DNA of 64,000 nt from an uncultured Microbacterium sp. (GCF_937927635.1 NZ_CALBRW010000020.1:62001-126000), one strand, 5' to 3'. Counted from the first letter of the stretch, positions 8,705 to 17,312 are shown. Notes: a model not told the origin generated them from the sequence alone. Program-made: numbers and translations.

Positions 8705-8778
8705 GCGGGGTGATCGGGCAGCGCGTCAGGTGCATCGACACGGCAACCGTGCTCGCGGGAATGAATCCGCGGATCTTT

Positions 8779-8796
8779 TAGTTGTATATTCAACCA
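8779..8796. promoter_or_regulatory. MarR-type operator before the dioxygenase operon
   Basis: TAGTTGTATATTCAACCA forms an imperfect palindrome (GTTG-N6-CAAC) 23 bases before the dioxygenase start. It matches 12 of 18 bases of TACTTGACGGCTCAACCA upstream of the marR gene (11938-11955), including both half-sites and flank. The TATATT inside it could serve as the -10 element, so binding would block RNA polymerase. Confidence 0.65.
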
Positions 8797-8818
8797 AAGC
8801 ATCTCGCACGGAGGAATC

Positions 8819-9745
8819 ATGACCACCACCCAGCCCGGCACCGCCCCCGACCGCGTGCTCAACGCGAACACCGGCATGGATGCCGTGACGCTGCGCGTCG
8901 GCGACCTCGAGCAGATGACCTCGTACTACGCGAACGCGCTGGCCCTCGAGTCCATCGAGGAGCGCGCCCGCGGCCGCGAGGTGCACCGCGTGCTCGGCCG
9001 CGGACGCACCCCGATGGTGCGCCTGATCGGCACCCCGGATCTGCCCGGTGTCGACCCGCGCCAGGCCGGTCTCTTCCACACCGCGTTCCTCTTCGACGAC
9101 GCCCCCACCCTCGCCGCAACCGTGCTGCGTGCCGCGCAGGACCAACGCGGGCACTTCACCGGCTCGAGCGACCACCTGGTCAGCGAAGCGTTCTACTTCA
9201 CCGACCCCGAGGGCAACGGCATCGAGCTGTACCTCGACCGCGACCGCTCCGAGTGGCAGTACCAGAACGGCGCCCTGCAGATGTCCACCCTGTACCTCGA
9301 CCCGAACGCCTACCTGCAGCGCCATCTCGACGAGAACGTGCTCGCGACCGTCGGTGTCCGTGCGGGCAAGGTCGGCCACGTGCATCTGCAGGTCGGCGAC
9401 ATCCCCACCGCTCGCGCGTTCTACGTCGACGCGCTCGGCTTCGAGACCACGGTCGACACCTACCCGGGCGCGCTGTTCGCCGCGGCCGGCGGCTACCACC
9501 ACCACGTCGCCATGAACACCTGGAACAGCGCCGGCGCCGGCCCCCGCGCCGCGAGCCTCGGCCTCGGCGATGTCGCCATCACCGTGCCGACCCGCGACGA
9601 CCTCGATGCGCTCGCAGCCCGCCTCACTCACCGCAAGCTGCAGTTCGCCGACGACGGCCGCGCGGTCTCGCTCGACGACCCGTGGGGCACGCACGTCACC
9701 GTCGCCCTGCCCGGCGGCGACGTCGACGAGGTGCTGGCCCGATGA
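8819..9745 (+). CDS. VOC-family extradiol dioxygenase (CatE/MhqO-like)
   Basis: Putative Fe(II) ring-cleavage dioxygenase or electrophile-detoxifying VOC enzyme, 308 aa. It has two vicinal-oxygen-chelate modules: one beginning MDAVTLRVGDLEQMTSYY (residues 19 on) and one beginning VGHVHLQVGDIPTARAFY (about 183). The segment DHLVSEAFYFTDPEGNGIEL is the hallmark of Bacillus CatE/MhqO-like proteins and carries the metal-ligand Glu; His ligands lie in FHTAF and GHVHL. ATG follows GGAGGAATC. It is the first gene of a three-gene ATGA-coupled operon behind a MarR operator, as in Bacillus MhqR regulons that respond to quinones. The exact aromatic substrate is not shown by sequence. Confidence 0.86.
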   Translation: MTTTQPGTAPDRVLNANTGMDAVTLRVGDLEQMTSYYANALALESIEERARGREVHRVLGRGRTPMVRLIGTPDLPGVDPRQAGLFHTAFLFDDAPTLAATVLRAAQDQRGHFTGSSDHLVSEAFYFTDPEGNGIELYLDRDRSEWQYQNGALQMSTLYLDPNAYLQRHLDENVLATVGVRAGKVGHVHLQVGDIPTARAFYVDALGFETTVDTYPGALFAAAGGYHHHVAMNTWNSAGAGPRAASLGLGDVAITVPTRDDLDALAARLTHRKLQFADDGRAVSLDDPWGTHVTVALPGGDVDEVLAR

Positions 9746-10374
9746 CCCTGCACGCGATCGCCTCGGCCGAGCGGTTCGATGACACGGCATCCGTCGTCGC
9801 GGTGTTCCTGCACGGCTTCGGCTCGAACGAGCGGGACCTCGTCGGACTGGCACCCGCCCTTCCGACCGGCATCCCGTGGGCCTCGCTGCGGGCGCCGATC
9901 GCGGTCGGCTCCGGCGCGCACGCGTGGTTCCCGATCGGCGAACCCGGCAATCCCGACCCGGCGCCGGTCGCCGCCGCGACCGACGCGATCCTGGCGTGGG
10001 CGGATGCTGCGCTGCCGGCCGGCGCCCGCATCACACCGATCGGGTTCTCGCAGGGCGGTCTGATGGCCTCGCAGCTGCTGCGCACCGCCCCTGAGCGTGT
10101 GCTCGCCCCGGTCATCCTCGGCGGCTTCGTGCAGGCGGGCGAGCAGCCCGGCGACCGGATGCTGGCCACCACGCGCCCCGCCGTGTTCTCGGGCCGCGGA
10201 GAGGACGACCGCATCATCGCGGCGCCCGCGGTCGCGCGCACCGACGCCTGGCTGCCCGCGCACGTCACCCTCACCGCGCGCACCTACCCCGGTCTCGGGC
10301 ACGGCATCGACGCACGGATGCTGCGCGATGTGCGCGAGTTCCTCGCCGACGAGCTCGCGGTGGCAGACGCATGA
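9742..10374 (+). CDS. Alpha/beta hydrolase (MhqD-like carboxylesterase)
   Basis: Phospholipase/carboxylesterase-family hydrolase, 210 aa, cytosolic. The oxyanion-hole motif LHGFGSNE (about residues 22-29), nucleophile GFSQGG (about 100), catalytic Asp in RGEDDRII and His in GLGHGID give a complete triad. The start overlaps the dioxygenase stop (ATGA) and its stop overlaps the next start, so all three are translationally coupled. In Bacillus a related hydrolase, MhqD, sits beside MhqO under MhqR control, which supports a role in electrophile or quinone stress; direct function is inferred. Confidence 0.86.
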   Translation: MTLHAIASAERFDDTASVVAVFLHGFGSNERDLVGLAPALPTGIPWASLRAPIAVGSGAHAWFPIGEPGNPDPAPVAAATDAILAWADAALPAGARITPIGFSQGGLMASQLLRTAPERVLAPVILGGFVQAGEQPGDRMLATTRPAVFSGRGEDDRIIAAPAVARTDAWLPAHVTLTARTYPGLGHGIDARMLRDVREFLADELAVADA

Positions 10375-11399
10375 GCACCCAGCCGTTCGAGATCGGCATC
10401 TTCACCTTCGGCGAGCTGAACCGCACCGACACCGGCGCGTTCACCGACCCGCGCGACCGCCTCGAGCAGCTGCTCGAATGGGCCCGTGTCGCCGATCAGG
10501 CCGGACTCGACGTGTTCGGCGTGGGGGAGCACCACCGCCCCGACTTCGCGGTCTCCTCGCCGCAGATCGTGCTGGCCGCCGCCGCGCGCGAGACCGAGCG
10601 CATCCGCCTGACCAGCACGGTCTCGGTGCTCTCCAGCGCCGACCCGGTGCGGCTGTTCGAGGAGTTCGCGACCGTCGACCTGCTCTCCCGAGGCCGCGCC
10701 GAGATCACCGCGGGCCGCGGCGCGTACATCGAGTCGTTCCCGCTGTTCGGGCAGGAGCTCGGCCGCTACGACGAGTACTTCGACGACCGCCTCGACCTTC
10801 TGCTCGCACTGCGCGCGCAGAACCCCGTCACCTGGACGGGCACCACCCGCCCGTCGCTGCGTGATGCCGGCGTCTGGCCGCGACCGGCGGGCGAGCTGCC
10901 GGTGTGGATCGCCGTCGGCGGCACACCTGAATCCGCGGTGCGCGCCGGCCGTCTCGGCCTGCCGATGTACCTCGCGATCCTCGGCGCGCCCGCGCGGTTC
11001 CGCTCGCTCGCCGCCCTGCATCGGGACGCCGCGGCCCAGGCCGGCATCGCGGCGCCGCGCATCGGCGTGACCTCGCATTTCCACGTCGCCGAGACCACCC
11101 AGGCCGCGCGCGACACGTTCTTCCCGCACTACGCCGCGTACTTCGCCGAGAACATGCCGCGCGGCGGGATGCTGGATCGCGACACCCTCGACGCCTGGGC
11201 AGGACCCGACGGGGCGCTGTTCGCGGGCAGCCCGGCCGAGATCGTCGACAAGATCCTCTGGGAGCACGAGATGCTCGGGCACACCCGCTTCCTCGCCCAG
11301 GTCGGGCTCGGCGGCCTCGCCCAGCGCGACACGCTGCGCTCGATCGAGCTGCTCGCGACCGAGGTGCTCCCGCAGGTGCGCAAGGCGCTCGCTGACTGA
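10371..11399 (+). CDS. Luciferase-like (LLM class) flavin oxidoreductase
   Basis: FMN/F420-dependent oxidoreductase with a TIM barrel, 342 aa. Luciferase-family features include IGIFTFGEL at the N-terminus, GVGEHHRPDF (about residues 46-55), RIRLTSTVSVLSSADPVR and the phosphate-binding region LSRGRAEITAGRGAYIES. WIAVGGTPESAVRAGRLGLP gives the late glycine-rich strand. It is the last gene of the operon, coupled by ATGA, and convergent with marR. It likely reduces or oxygenates an aromatic or quinone; whether it uses FMN or F420 is not resolved. Confidence 0.88.
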   Translation: MSTQPFEIGIFTFGELNRTDTGAFTDPRDRLEQLLEWARVADQAGLDVFGVGEHHRPDFAVSSPQIVLAAAARETERIRLTSTVSVLSSADPVRLFEEFATVDLLSRGRAEITAGRGAYIESFPLFGQELGRYDEYFDDRLDLLLALRAQNPVTWTGTTRPSLRDAGVWPRPAGELPVWIAVGGTPESAVRAGRLGLPMYLAILGAPARFRSLAALHRDAAAQAGIAAPRIGVTSHFHVAETTQAARDTFFPHYAAYFAENMPRGGMLDRDTLDAWAGPDGALFAGSPAEIVDKILWEHEMLGHTRFLAQVGLGGLAQRDTLRSIELLATEVLPQVRKALAD

Positions 11400-11404
11400 C
11401 CCGG

Positions 11405-11424
11405 GCGCGGCCTGCGCGCCGCGC
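11405..11424. terminator. Hairpin between operon end and marR
   Basis: GCGCGG (11405-11410) pairs with CCGCGC (11419-11424) across an 8-nt loop in the 25-base gap between two convergent stops. No T-run. Confidence 0.4.
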
Positions 11425-11919
11425 TCAGACCATCCGACTGGCCAGCATCCGCTGCTCGGGGTCGAGTCTCGCGAGCAGCGCGGCCGTGATGTCGTGCAGC
11501 TGGCGTCGCTGCTCGGCATCCAGCGCATCGAAGACGAACGAGCGCACCGTGCGCACATGCTCGGGCGTCGCGCGGATCACCTTTCGGCGGCCGTCGGCGG
11601 TCAGCTGCACCGTCGTCGCCCTGGCGTCCTCCGGGGTCGGGATGCGCCGCACGAACCCGCGCTTCTCGAGCCGACTGATCGCGTGCGAGAGCCGCGAGAG
11701 CGTGGCGTTCACACCGGTCGCGAGGGCGGTCATGCGCATGCGCCGGCTCTCGGCGAGGGCGAGCATCGACAGCGTCGCGTAGTCGAAGTGCGTGAGCTCC
11801 TCGTCGCGCAGCAGCTGCGCGTCGATCTGATGCGGCAGCAGTTCGAGCACCGCCGTCAGCGGCGCCCAGGTGCGGCGCTCTTCGTCGGTGAATCCGCGTG
11901 AGACCTGCGCTGTGCTCAT
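11425..11919 (-). CDS. MarR-family transcriptional regulator (MhqR-like)
   Basis: Winged-helix dimeric repressor, 164 aa. The recognition region MRMTALATGVNATLSRLSHA and wing KRGFVRRIPTPEDARAT are classic MarR. ATG at 11919 follows GGAGA very closely, so weak or leaderless initiation is possible. The palindrome at 11938-11955, just upstream, matches the one before the dioxygenase operon, pointing to autorepression and control of the operon that ends facing it. No cysteine is visible in the protein, so sensing by thiol oxidation (OhrR type) is unlikely; ligand binding is expected. Confidence 0.9.
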   Translation of the reverse strand: MSTAQVSRGFTDEERRTWAPLTAVLELLPHQIDAQLLRDEELTHFDYATLSMLALAESRRMRMTALATGVNATLSRLSHAISRLEKRGFVRRIPTPEDARATTVQLTADGRRKVIRATPEHVRTVRSFVFDALDAEQRRQLHDITAALLARLDPEQRMLASRMV

Positions 11920-11937
11920 TCTCCGATCGTACGGGAA

Positions 11938-11955
11938 TACTTGACGGCTCAACCA
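11938..11955. promoter_or_regulatory. MarR-type operator before marR
   Basis: TACTTGACGGCTCAACCA contains TTGA-N4-TCAA and ends 18 bases upstream of the marR start on the minus strand. It shares the TA-TTG and TCAACCA blocks with the site at 8779-8796. Confidence 0.6.
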
Positions 11956-12029
11956 GGCTGTGTCCGAGCATTCGGATTCCGGAACGGCCTCGCACCCGGT
12001 GCGGGGCCGTTCCGCGCTCCGGAGGCCCT

Positions 12030-12944
12030 TCAGGGCACGAGCACGCGTGCGGTCTGCGTCAGCCGCGTGCGCACGTCGAACGCCTCGGTCACGCCCATCG
12101 GCCTCGCACCCGGGATGCCGCCCCGCAGAACCGTGCGCAGCGCGCTGCGCCGCACCACCGCCACCAGCACGCCCCGCACCGAGCCCAGCACGGTGACCGG
12201 CTCGTCGAGGTCGTCGTCGGGCAGGATCAGGATCGCGCCGGCGAATCGCACGCGCGAGACGCGGGAGACCGAGCGCACGCGGCCGAGCAGGTCCGCGACG
12301 GGGGTGCTGCCGCCCACGGCCCGGCCGATGACCTCGCCCTGACGGAACCGCACAGTGTCGCCGAAGTCGTCCGATGCCAGCCCGTACAGGCCCGAAGGGC
12401 CCAGCACCGCGTGGTCGAGCTTCTGCGCGGCATCCACACCGACCACCACGTCGTTCCAGGCGGTGAACCCGATGCCGAGATCCGCGATCGCGGCGGCTGT
12501 GCTCTCCTCGGCGAGGGCCGCCGCCAGCATCCGCCTGGCCTCCCACGGCGCATCCCGCACGACGGCGGGGTCGTACGCCTCGCGGGCGGTGACCGTCCGG
12601 CCGAGGTGATCGGTCAGCATCCGCAGGTAGTTCAGCCGGCGCCACCCGCCGGCCTGCCCGTACACCTTCGTGCGCGGTCGCGTTCCCGCGGAAGAAGCGG
12701 ATGCCCGCGGCGCGCCCCACGAGACGTGCTCGCGCCCGCGATCGTACGCGGCACGAGCGGATGCCGTGCCGACGTGCTCCCACGCGCGCTGCACGCGGAT
12801 GAACAGGCTCGCGTCGCCGCCGGTGTCGGGATGCGTCTCGCGCAGCCTCAGCCGGTACGCCCGCCGCAGCTCGTCGTCGTCGGCGCTCGCCGCGACGCCC
12901 AGCACCTCATAGGCGGATGCTGCCAGCGGCCCCTCGAACGTCAC
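12030..12944 (-). CDS. J-domain (DnaJ-like) protein
   Basis: 304 aa. Residues about 10-70 form a J domain: YEVLGVAASADDDELRRAYRLRLRETHPDTGGD, with the HPD tripeptide needed to stimulate an Hsp70 ATPase. There is no zinc-finger or standard DnaJ C-terminal domain. The remaining 220 residues are an unrecognised domain with hydrophobic strands (LDEPVTVLGSVRGVLVAVVRR near the C-terminus). It is a DnaJ-like accessory protein rather than the main DnaJ. Divergent from a small membrane protein gene at 12990. Confidence 0.82.
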   Translation of the reverse strand: MTFEGPLAASAYEVLGVAASADDDELRRAYRLRLRETHPDTGGDASLFIRVQRAWEHVGTASARAAYDRGREHVSWGAPRASASSAGTRPRTKVYGQAGGWRRLNYLRMLTDHLGRTVTAREAYDPAVVRDAPWEARRMLAAALAEESTAAAIADLGIGFTAWNDVVVGVDAAQKLDHAVLGPSGLYGLASDDFGDTVRFRQGEVIGRAVGGSTPVADLLGRVRSVSRVSRVRFAGAILILPDDDLDEPVTVLGSVRGVLVAVVRRSALRTVLRGGIPGARPMGVTEAFDVRTRLTQTARVLVP

Positions 12945-12989
12945 GATGACACGTTAGACGGTCACGGCCGCACCACGTACGCTGAACGG

Positions 12990-13169
12990 ATGACCAAGAG
13001 CACGATCTGGAGCATCCTCGGCGGCATCGTCGCGATCATCGTGGCGTGGTGGATCGTCAGCGCCCTGTTCTCGGTGCTGTGGTTCATCGTCAAGCTCGCG
13101 GTGGTGGCGGTCGTGGCCGTGGCGGTGTACGCCGGCATCCGCTCTCTCACCCGCCGCGCGGGCGACTGA
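12990..13169 (+). CDS. Small membrane protein, 59 aa
   Basis: Begins MTKSTIWSILGG, followed by two hydrophobic helices (about residues 8-28 and 30-48) and a basic tail RSLTRRAGD. Divergent from the J-domain gene with 45 bases between starts. Codon choice and position support a real gene, but no family was recognised. The basic tail suggests a cytoplasmic C-terminus. It could be a membrane partner of the J-domain protein, which is speculation from position alone. Confidence 0.65.
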   Translation: MTKSTIWSILGGIVAIIVAWWIVSALFSVLWFIVKLAVVAVVAVAVYAGIRSLTRRAGD

Positions 13170-13211
13170 CGCGACGCTTCGACGGGCTCAGCGGCCCAGC
13201 CCGCGCCCTGA

Positions 13212-14006
13212 TCAGGCGCGCAGGAACTCCAGCGCCGCCCGGCGGAAGTCCTTCGAACCGGGCGCGTTGAAGTGGTGCCGGCCGGGGATCTCGAAGAACG
13301 TGCCCTGCGGCGCGTACGACGCCACGGTGCGCGAGCCCTCGAGGACGGGATCCTCCGAGCCCGTCGCGAACAGCACCGGCTGCTGCGGAGCATGCTCGGC
13401 GGAGATGGCCGGCGAATCGCGCTGCCCCTTGGCCAGGGCGACCAGGGCGCGCAGGTCGTTGCCGGACACGCGCTCGGCGAGGTCGACATACGCCTTCGTG
13501 CCCGGGTCGGTCACGGGCACTCCGTCGTCGGCGTAGCGGTACACCTGCTCGTCGGCGAACTCGTCCAGCGGGATGCCGTCGGGCACGCCGCCCAGCACGG
13601 CCCGCGGGATGCGGTCGTCGAGGTCCTGCAGCAACTGCCAGCCCACGCGCGCTCCCAGTGAGTACCCGACGTAGAACGCCTCGTCGACGAGGAACGTCTC
13701 CATGACGGCCTCGACGTCGTGCGCCAGGCTCTTCACCGCGTAGCCCGCGCCGTCGTGCGGCTTCTCGCTGGCGCCGTGGCCGCGCAGGTCGATGCCGAGG
13801 ATGCGGTACCCCTCCTTCTTCAGCATACGCGTCCACCCGGTGTGCACCCAGGTGTCGGCCGTGCTCGAGGCGAAGCCGTGCACGAGCACGACGGTCGGCG
13901 CATCCAGCTCGCCCCACGAGTAGGCCGCGAGAGCCACGCCCTCGCCGACCTCGACGAACTGCGGAGCGGGCTGGTCGGTCAGCGAGGAGAGGATGTCGTC
14001 GGTCAC
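13212..14006 (-). CDS. Alpha/beta-fold hydrolase
   Basis: 264 aa, cytosolic. VLVHGFASSTADTW (about residues 41-54) gives the oxyanion hole, GIDLRGHGAS the following loop, GYSLGARVG (about 116) the nucleophile Ser, and GRHHFN (about 243) the catalytic His; an acidic residue in TGSEDPVLEG completes the triad. Start is GTG. The family includes haloalkane dehalogenases, epoxide hydrolases, esterases and C-C hydrolases; no residue seen fixes the substrate. Monocistronic, divergent from a MATE exporter. Confidence 0.85.
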   Translation of the reverse strand: MTDDILSSLTDQPAPQFVEVGEGVALAAYSWGELDAPTVVLVHGFASSTADTWVHTGWTRMLKKEGYRILGIDLRGHGASEKPHDGAGYAVKSLAHDVEAVMETFLVDEAFYVGYSLGARVGWQLLQDLDDRIPRAVLGGVPDGIPLDEFADEQVYRYADDGVPVTDPGTKAYVDLAERVSGNDLRALVALAKGQRDSPAISAEHAPQQPVLFATGSEDPVLEGSRTVASYAPQGTFFEIPGRHHFNAPGSKDFRRAALEFLRA

Positions 14007-14063
14007 ACTTCCATCTTGGCCCGGTTCCGGGCAAGGAGGCAGGGGGATCCGCCGTTCCTATTC

Positions 14064-14077
14064 TCGAATCGATTCGA
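14064..14077. promoter_or_regulatory. Perfect 14-bp palindrome before the MATE gene
   Basis: TCGAATCGATTCGA is self-complementary, in the 154-base divergent region between the hydrolase and the exporter, followed by TAGACT as a possible -10 box. It resembles an actinobacterial SOS box (TCGAAC-N4-GTTCGA) but the half-sites are 2 bp too close. It is probably an operator for an unidentified repressor. Confidence 0.4.
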
Positions 14078-14160
14078 TAGACTTATCGCACCGGCGCCGT
14101 GACCGATCACGGGGCCGGTCGTCGTCTTTCCCCCACCCTCCGCACCCCCTTCGGAACCGC

Positions 14161-15678
14161 ATGGCCACCACCCTCATCACCGGACGCCCGTGGCGCGTCA
14201 TCCTGGCCTTCTCCGTGCCGCTGCTGATCGGCAACGTCGTGCAGCAGCTGTACCAGTTCGTCGACGCGGTCGTCGTCGGCCGGCATCTGGGCGTGAACTC
14301 GCTCGCGGCCGTCGGCGCCTCCGGCAGCCTGATCTTCCTCGTGATCGGATTCGCGTGGGGGCTGGGCAGCGGCTTCGCGATCCCCACCGCCCAGGCCTTC
14401 GGTGCCTCGGACTCCCGGGGCGTTCGCCGCTCGGTGGCCACCGGCACCGTGCTCACCGCCGCGACGAGCCTGATCCTCACGGTGCTCGGCCCGCTGATGG
14501 CCGAGCCGCTGCTGCGGCTGCTGCAGACGCCGCCGGAGCTGCTGGCCGAGTCGACCGCGTTCACGCAGGCCACCTTCATCGGCGGCAGCACGATCATGTT
14601 CTTCAACTACCTGGCCGCCATCATCCGCGCCATCGGCGACTCCACCACCCCGCTGGTGTTCCTCACGATCTCGTGCGCGATGAACGTGGGCCTGGTCATC
14701 CTGATGGTCGGCACCCTGAAGTGGGGAGTGGCGGGCGCCGCCTGGGCGACCGTGGTGGCGCAGGCCATCTCGGTGCTGCTGTGCCTGCTGTACGTGTGGC
14801 GGCGCCTGCCGGTGCTGCACGTGCAGCGCGCGGACTGGCGCGTGACCCGCGCCGCCATGGCCGAGCACCTGCGCCTGGGCCTGCCGATGGGCTTCCAGGC
14901 GTCGATCATCGCGATCGGCGCGCTCATCGTGCAGGTGGCGCTGAACACGCTGGGACCCGAGGCGGTGGCCGCGTACACGGCGGCGGCCCGCATCGACAGC
15001 CTGTCCAGCGCACTGCTGGCCTCGCTGGGCCTGGCCGCGTCGATGTACGCCGCGCAGAACCTCGGCGCCCGTCGACCCGACCGCGTCCGCCGCGGCACGA
15101 TCCAGGCGCTGTGGATGTCGGTGATCGCCTCGCTGGCGCTGGGTGCGTTCATGATCACGCTGGGAGCGCCGGTGGTGAGCATCTTCATCGGCGACGGCGC
15201 GCCGGACGTCGTGCGCGACGCGCACCTGATGCTCATCATCAACGGATCCACCTATACGATCCTCGGAGTGCTGTTCGTGCTGCGCGGAGTGCTGCAGGGG
15301 ATCGGTCGCGTGCTGGTTCCGACGATCACCGGCGTGATCGAGCTGGTCATGCGCGCGGCGGCTGCTGTGATCATGGGAGCGCTGCTGGGCTTCGGCGGCG
15401 TCGCAATGGGCAACCCGATGGCGTGGATCGGCGCGGTCGCGCTGCTGATCCCGGCGTACGTGTCGGCGCACCGCGCGCTGGCGAAGATGCCCGTCGCGCC
15501 GCAGGAGACGACGCTCACCACCCCGATACCCGTGATCGGACTCGCGGAAGGGTCGATGGTGGCGGATGCCGTGTTCACGGCGCCCGTTCCCGTGGTGCAT
15601 CCGAGGCTGGGGCGGCTGCACCTTCCGCGTCGCTCACGCGGCGCGCACCGCTCGCGCAGTGCCCGACGCACGCGCTGA
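14161..15678 (+). CDS. MATE-family efflux transporter
   Basis: Multidrug/toxin exporter driven by Na+ or H+, 505 aa, about 12 membrane helices. The N-terminal pattern PWRVILAFSVPLLIGNVVQQLYQFVDAVVVGRHLG and the paired second half (LRLGLPMGFQASIIAIGALIVQ) are typical of NorM/DinF-like proteins. The ATG at 14161 begins the conserved region; the frame is open upstream but encodes nothing conserved. A basic Arg/Ser-rich tail closes the protein. A palindrome at 14064 may control it. Substrate unknown. Confidence 0.9.
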   Translation: MATTLITGRPWRVILAFSVPLLIGNVVQQLYQFVDAVVVGRHLGVNSLAAVGASGSLIFLVIGFAWGLGSGFAIPTAQAFGASDSRGVRRSVATGTVLTAATSLILTVLGPLMAEPLLRLLQTPPELLAESTAFTQATFIGGSTIMFFNYLAAIIRAIGDSTTPLVFLTISCAMNVGLVILMVGTLKWGVAGAAWATVVAQAISVLLCLLYVWRRLPVLHVQRADWRVTRAAMAEHLRLGLPMGFQASIIAIGALIVQVALNTLGPEAVAAYTAAARIDSLSSALLASLGLAASMYAAQNLGARRPDRVRRGTIQALWMSVIASLALGAFMITLGAPVVSIFIGDGAPDVVRDAHLMLIINGSTYTILGVLFVLRGVLQGIGRVLVPTITGVIELVMRAAAAVIMGALLGFGGVAMGNPMAWIGAVALLIPAYVSAHRALAKMPVAPQETTLTTPIPVIGLAEGSMVADAVFTAPVPVVHPRLGRLHLPRRSRGAHRSRSARRTR

Positions 15679-15806
15679 GCACCGTCGGCGTCATCCCTGA
15701 GGATGATGCCGAATCGTTCTCCCGGGGGAGGGACTTCCCTGGTCGACACGGGTAACCTGGACGTCAGAGGCACGCGGAACCGTGCTCATGACGGGGGGTC
15801 GTCACA

Positions 15807-16247
15807 ATGTCCACTTTGGCCTTGACACGAGCACTGGCATCGATCTTCGTGCCGATCGGGATCACCGGAGCAGCCATCGCGCTCGTCTGCGCGCTCATCG
15901 CGGCGTTTGCGATCACGCGCGGCTCGGTGGGGCTCGCAGGCGGCGCGATCGGCGTCTGGATCGTCGGTGCGCTGCTCAGCGCTGCCGCATCCTTCGCCAA
16001 CGCGTGGGTTCCACTGCTCGTCGCCTTCGCCGCGCTCGGCGCGGCTCTGGCGGTCGGCGGCCTGGCGCGTGCGGCGGTCCGCGGCGTTCGGGCGATGTCC
16101 GAGCGCGCACCGCAGCAGTCGCCCCCGGCGGAGGTCGCTGTCGCGCAGGCCAAGGCCCCGGCGCATCCCGCCGCCAGGCCCGCCCGTCCGACCACGTCCG
16201 TGCGGCCGTCGGCACCCGTCGCCGACAGCATCCGCATCGCGGCCTGA
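15807..16247 (+). CDS. Membrane protein of unknown function, 146 aa
   Basis: Three hydrophobic helices in residues 10-95 (FVPIGITGAAIALVCALIAA, then GGAIGVWIVGALLSAAASF, then LLVAFAALGAALAVGG) followed by a proline- and alanine-rich cytoplasmic tail (about 45 residues). ATG at 15807. It lies between the MATE gene and a convergent alcohol dehydrogenase. No recognised family. Confidence 0.65.
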   Translation: MSTLALTRALASIFVPIGITGAAIALVCALIAAFAITRGSVGLAGGAIGVWIVGALLSAAASFANAWVPLLVAFAALGAALAVGGLARAAVRGVRAMSERAPQQSPPAEVAVAQAKAPAHPAARPARPTTSVRPSAPVADSIRIAA

Positions 16248-16268
16248 CGGCGCTCGCCGCGCTCAGGC
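16242..16268. terminator. Hairpin overlapping two convergent stops
   Basis: GCCTGA (16242-16247) and TCAGGC (16263-16268) are complementary and contain the stop codons of the membrane protein and of the dehydrogenase; GC-rich DNA between can extend the pairing. A compact bidirectional terminator is likely. Confidence 0.45.
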
Positions 16269-17312
16269 GGTGAGCGTGTCGATGTCGATGACGAATCGGT
16301 AGCGCACGTCCGACGCGAGCACGCGCGCCCACGCCTCGTTCACCTGGTCGGCCGTCGTGATCTCGACCTCGGGCGCGATGCCGTGCTCGGCGCAGAAGTC
16401 GAGCATCTCCTGCGTCTCGGCGATGCCGCCGATGTTCGATCCGGCGAACGAGCGGCGGCCGCCGATCAGCGTGCCCGCCCGCACGGGCATCGGCTCGGAC
16501 GGGGCCCCCACGTTGACGAGCGTGCCGTCCAGGGCCAGCAGCTTCAGATAGGCGTCGACGTCGATCGAGGCGGACACCGAGTTGATGATCAGGTCGAACG
16601 AGCCGCGCAGGTCGCGCAGCGTCTGCGGGTCCTCGGTCGCGAAGTAGTGGTCGGCGCCGAGCTCGAGCGCATCGTCCTTCTTGGCGAGCGAGCGCGAGAG
16701 CACCGTGACCTCGGCGCCCATCGCGTGCGCGATCTTCACGGCCATGTGGCCGAGCCCGCCGAGTCCGATCACGGCGACCCGCGTGCCGGGACCGGCGTTC
16801 CAGTGCCGCAGCGGCGAGTAGGTGGTGATACCCGCGCACAGCAGCGGAGCGGCCTTCTCGAACGGGATGGCCTCCGGGACGCGCAGCACGAAGCGCTCCG
16901 TGACCACGACCGAGGTGGAGTACCCGCCCTGCGTGATGGTCCCGTCGACGTCCTCGGCGGCGTAGGTGCCGATGGCGCCGTTCAGGCAGTACTGCTCCTC
17001 TCCGGCCAGGCAGTTCGCGCACTCGCCGCACGAGTTCACCAGGCATCCGACGCCGACCCGGTCGCCGACGGCGAACCTCGTCACGTCGGAGCCGATCTCC
17101 GCGACCGTGCCGACGATCTCGTGCCCGACGGTGAGCGGGAACGGCTGCGGGCCCCAGTCGCCCTGCACGGTGTGGATGTCGGAGTGGCAGATGCCGGCCC
17201 AGCGGATGTCGATGCGCACGTCGGACGGGCCGACATCGCGCCGCTCGATGGTGCCCGTGAACAGCGGACCGGTGGCGGAGGGCGCGACGATGGCGGGGAT
17301 CACAGCAGACAT
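16263..17312 (-). CDS. Zinc-dependent NAD(P) alcohol dehydrogenase (CAD/YahK-like)
   Basis: Medium-chain dehydrogenase, 349 aa. Catalytic zinc ligands are in AGICHSDIH (Cys about 40) and VGHEIVG (His about 63). The structural zinc loop has four Cys in CLVNSCGECANCLAGEEQYC. The cofactor motif GLGGLGHMAVKIA (about residue 180) precedes AEVTVLSRS, where Ser-Arg after the second strand fits NADP(H) preference. Overall layout matches cinnamyl-alcohol-dehydrogenase-like aldehyde reductases such as YahK. Monocistronic or co-transcribed from the acyl-CoA synthetase side (42-base gap). Confidence 0.9.
   Translation of the reverse strand: MSAVIPAIVAPSATGPLFTGTIERRDVGPSDVRIDIRWAGICHSDIHTVQGDWGPQPFPLTVGHEIVGTVAEIGSDVTRFAVGDRVGVGCLVNSCGECANCLAGEEQYCLNGAIGTYAAEDVDGTITQGGYSTSVVVTERFVLRVPEAIPFEKAAPLLCAGITTYSPLRHWNAGPGTRVAVIGLGGLGHMAVKIAHAMGAEVTVLSRSLAKKDDALELGADHYFATEDPQTLRDLRGSFDLIINSVSASIDVDAYLKLLALDGTLVNVGAPSEPMPVRAGTLIGGRRSFAGSNIGGIAETQEMLDFCAEHGIAPEVEITTADQVNEAWARVLASDVRYRFVIDIDTLTA

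Noticed and set aside
14064..14077. Canonical LexA box
   Set aside because: The half-site spacing is two bases too short; kept only as a palindrome of unknown regulator.
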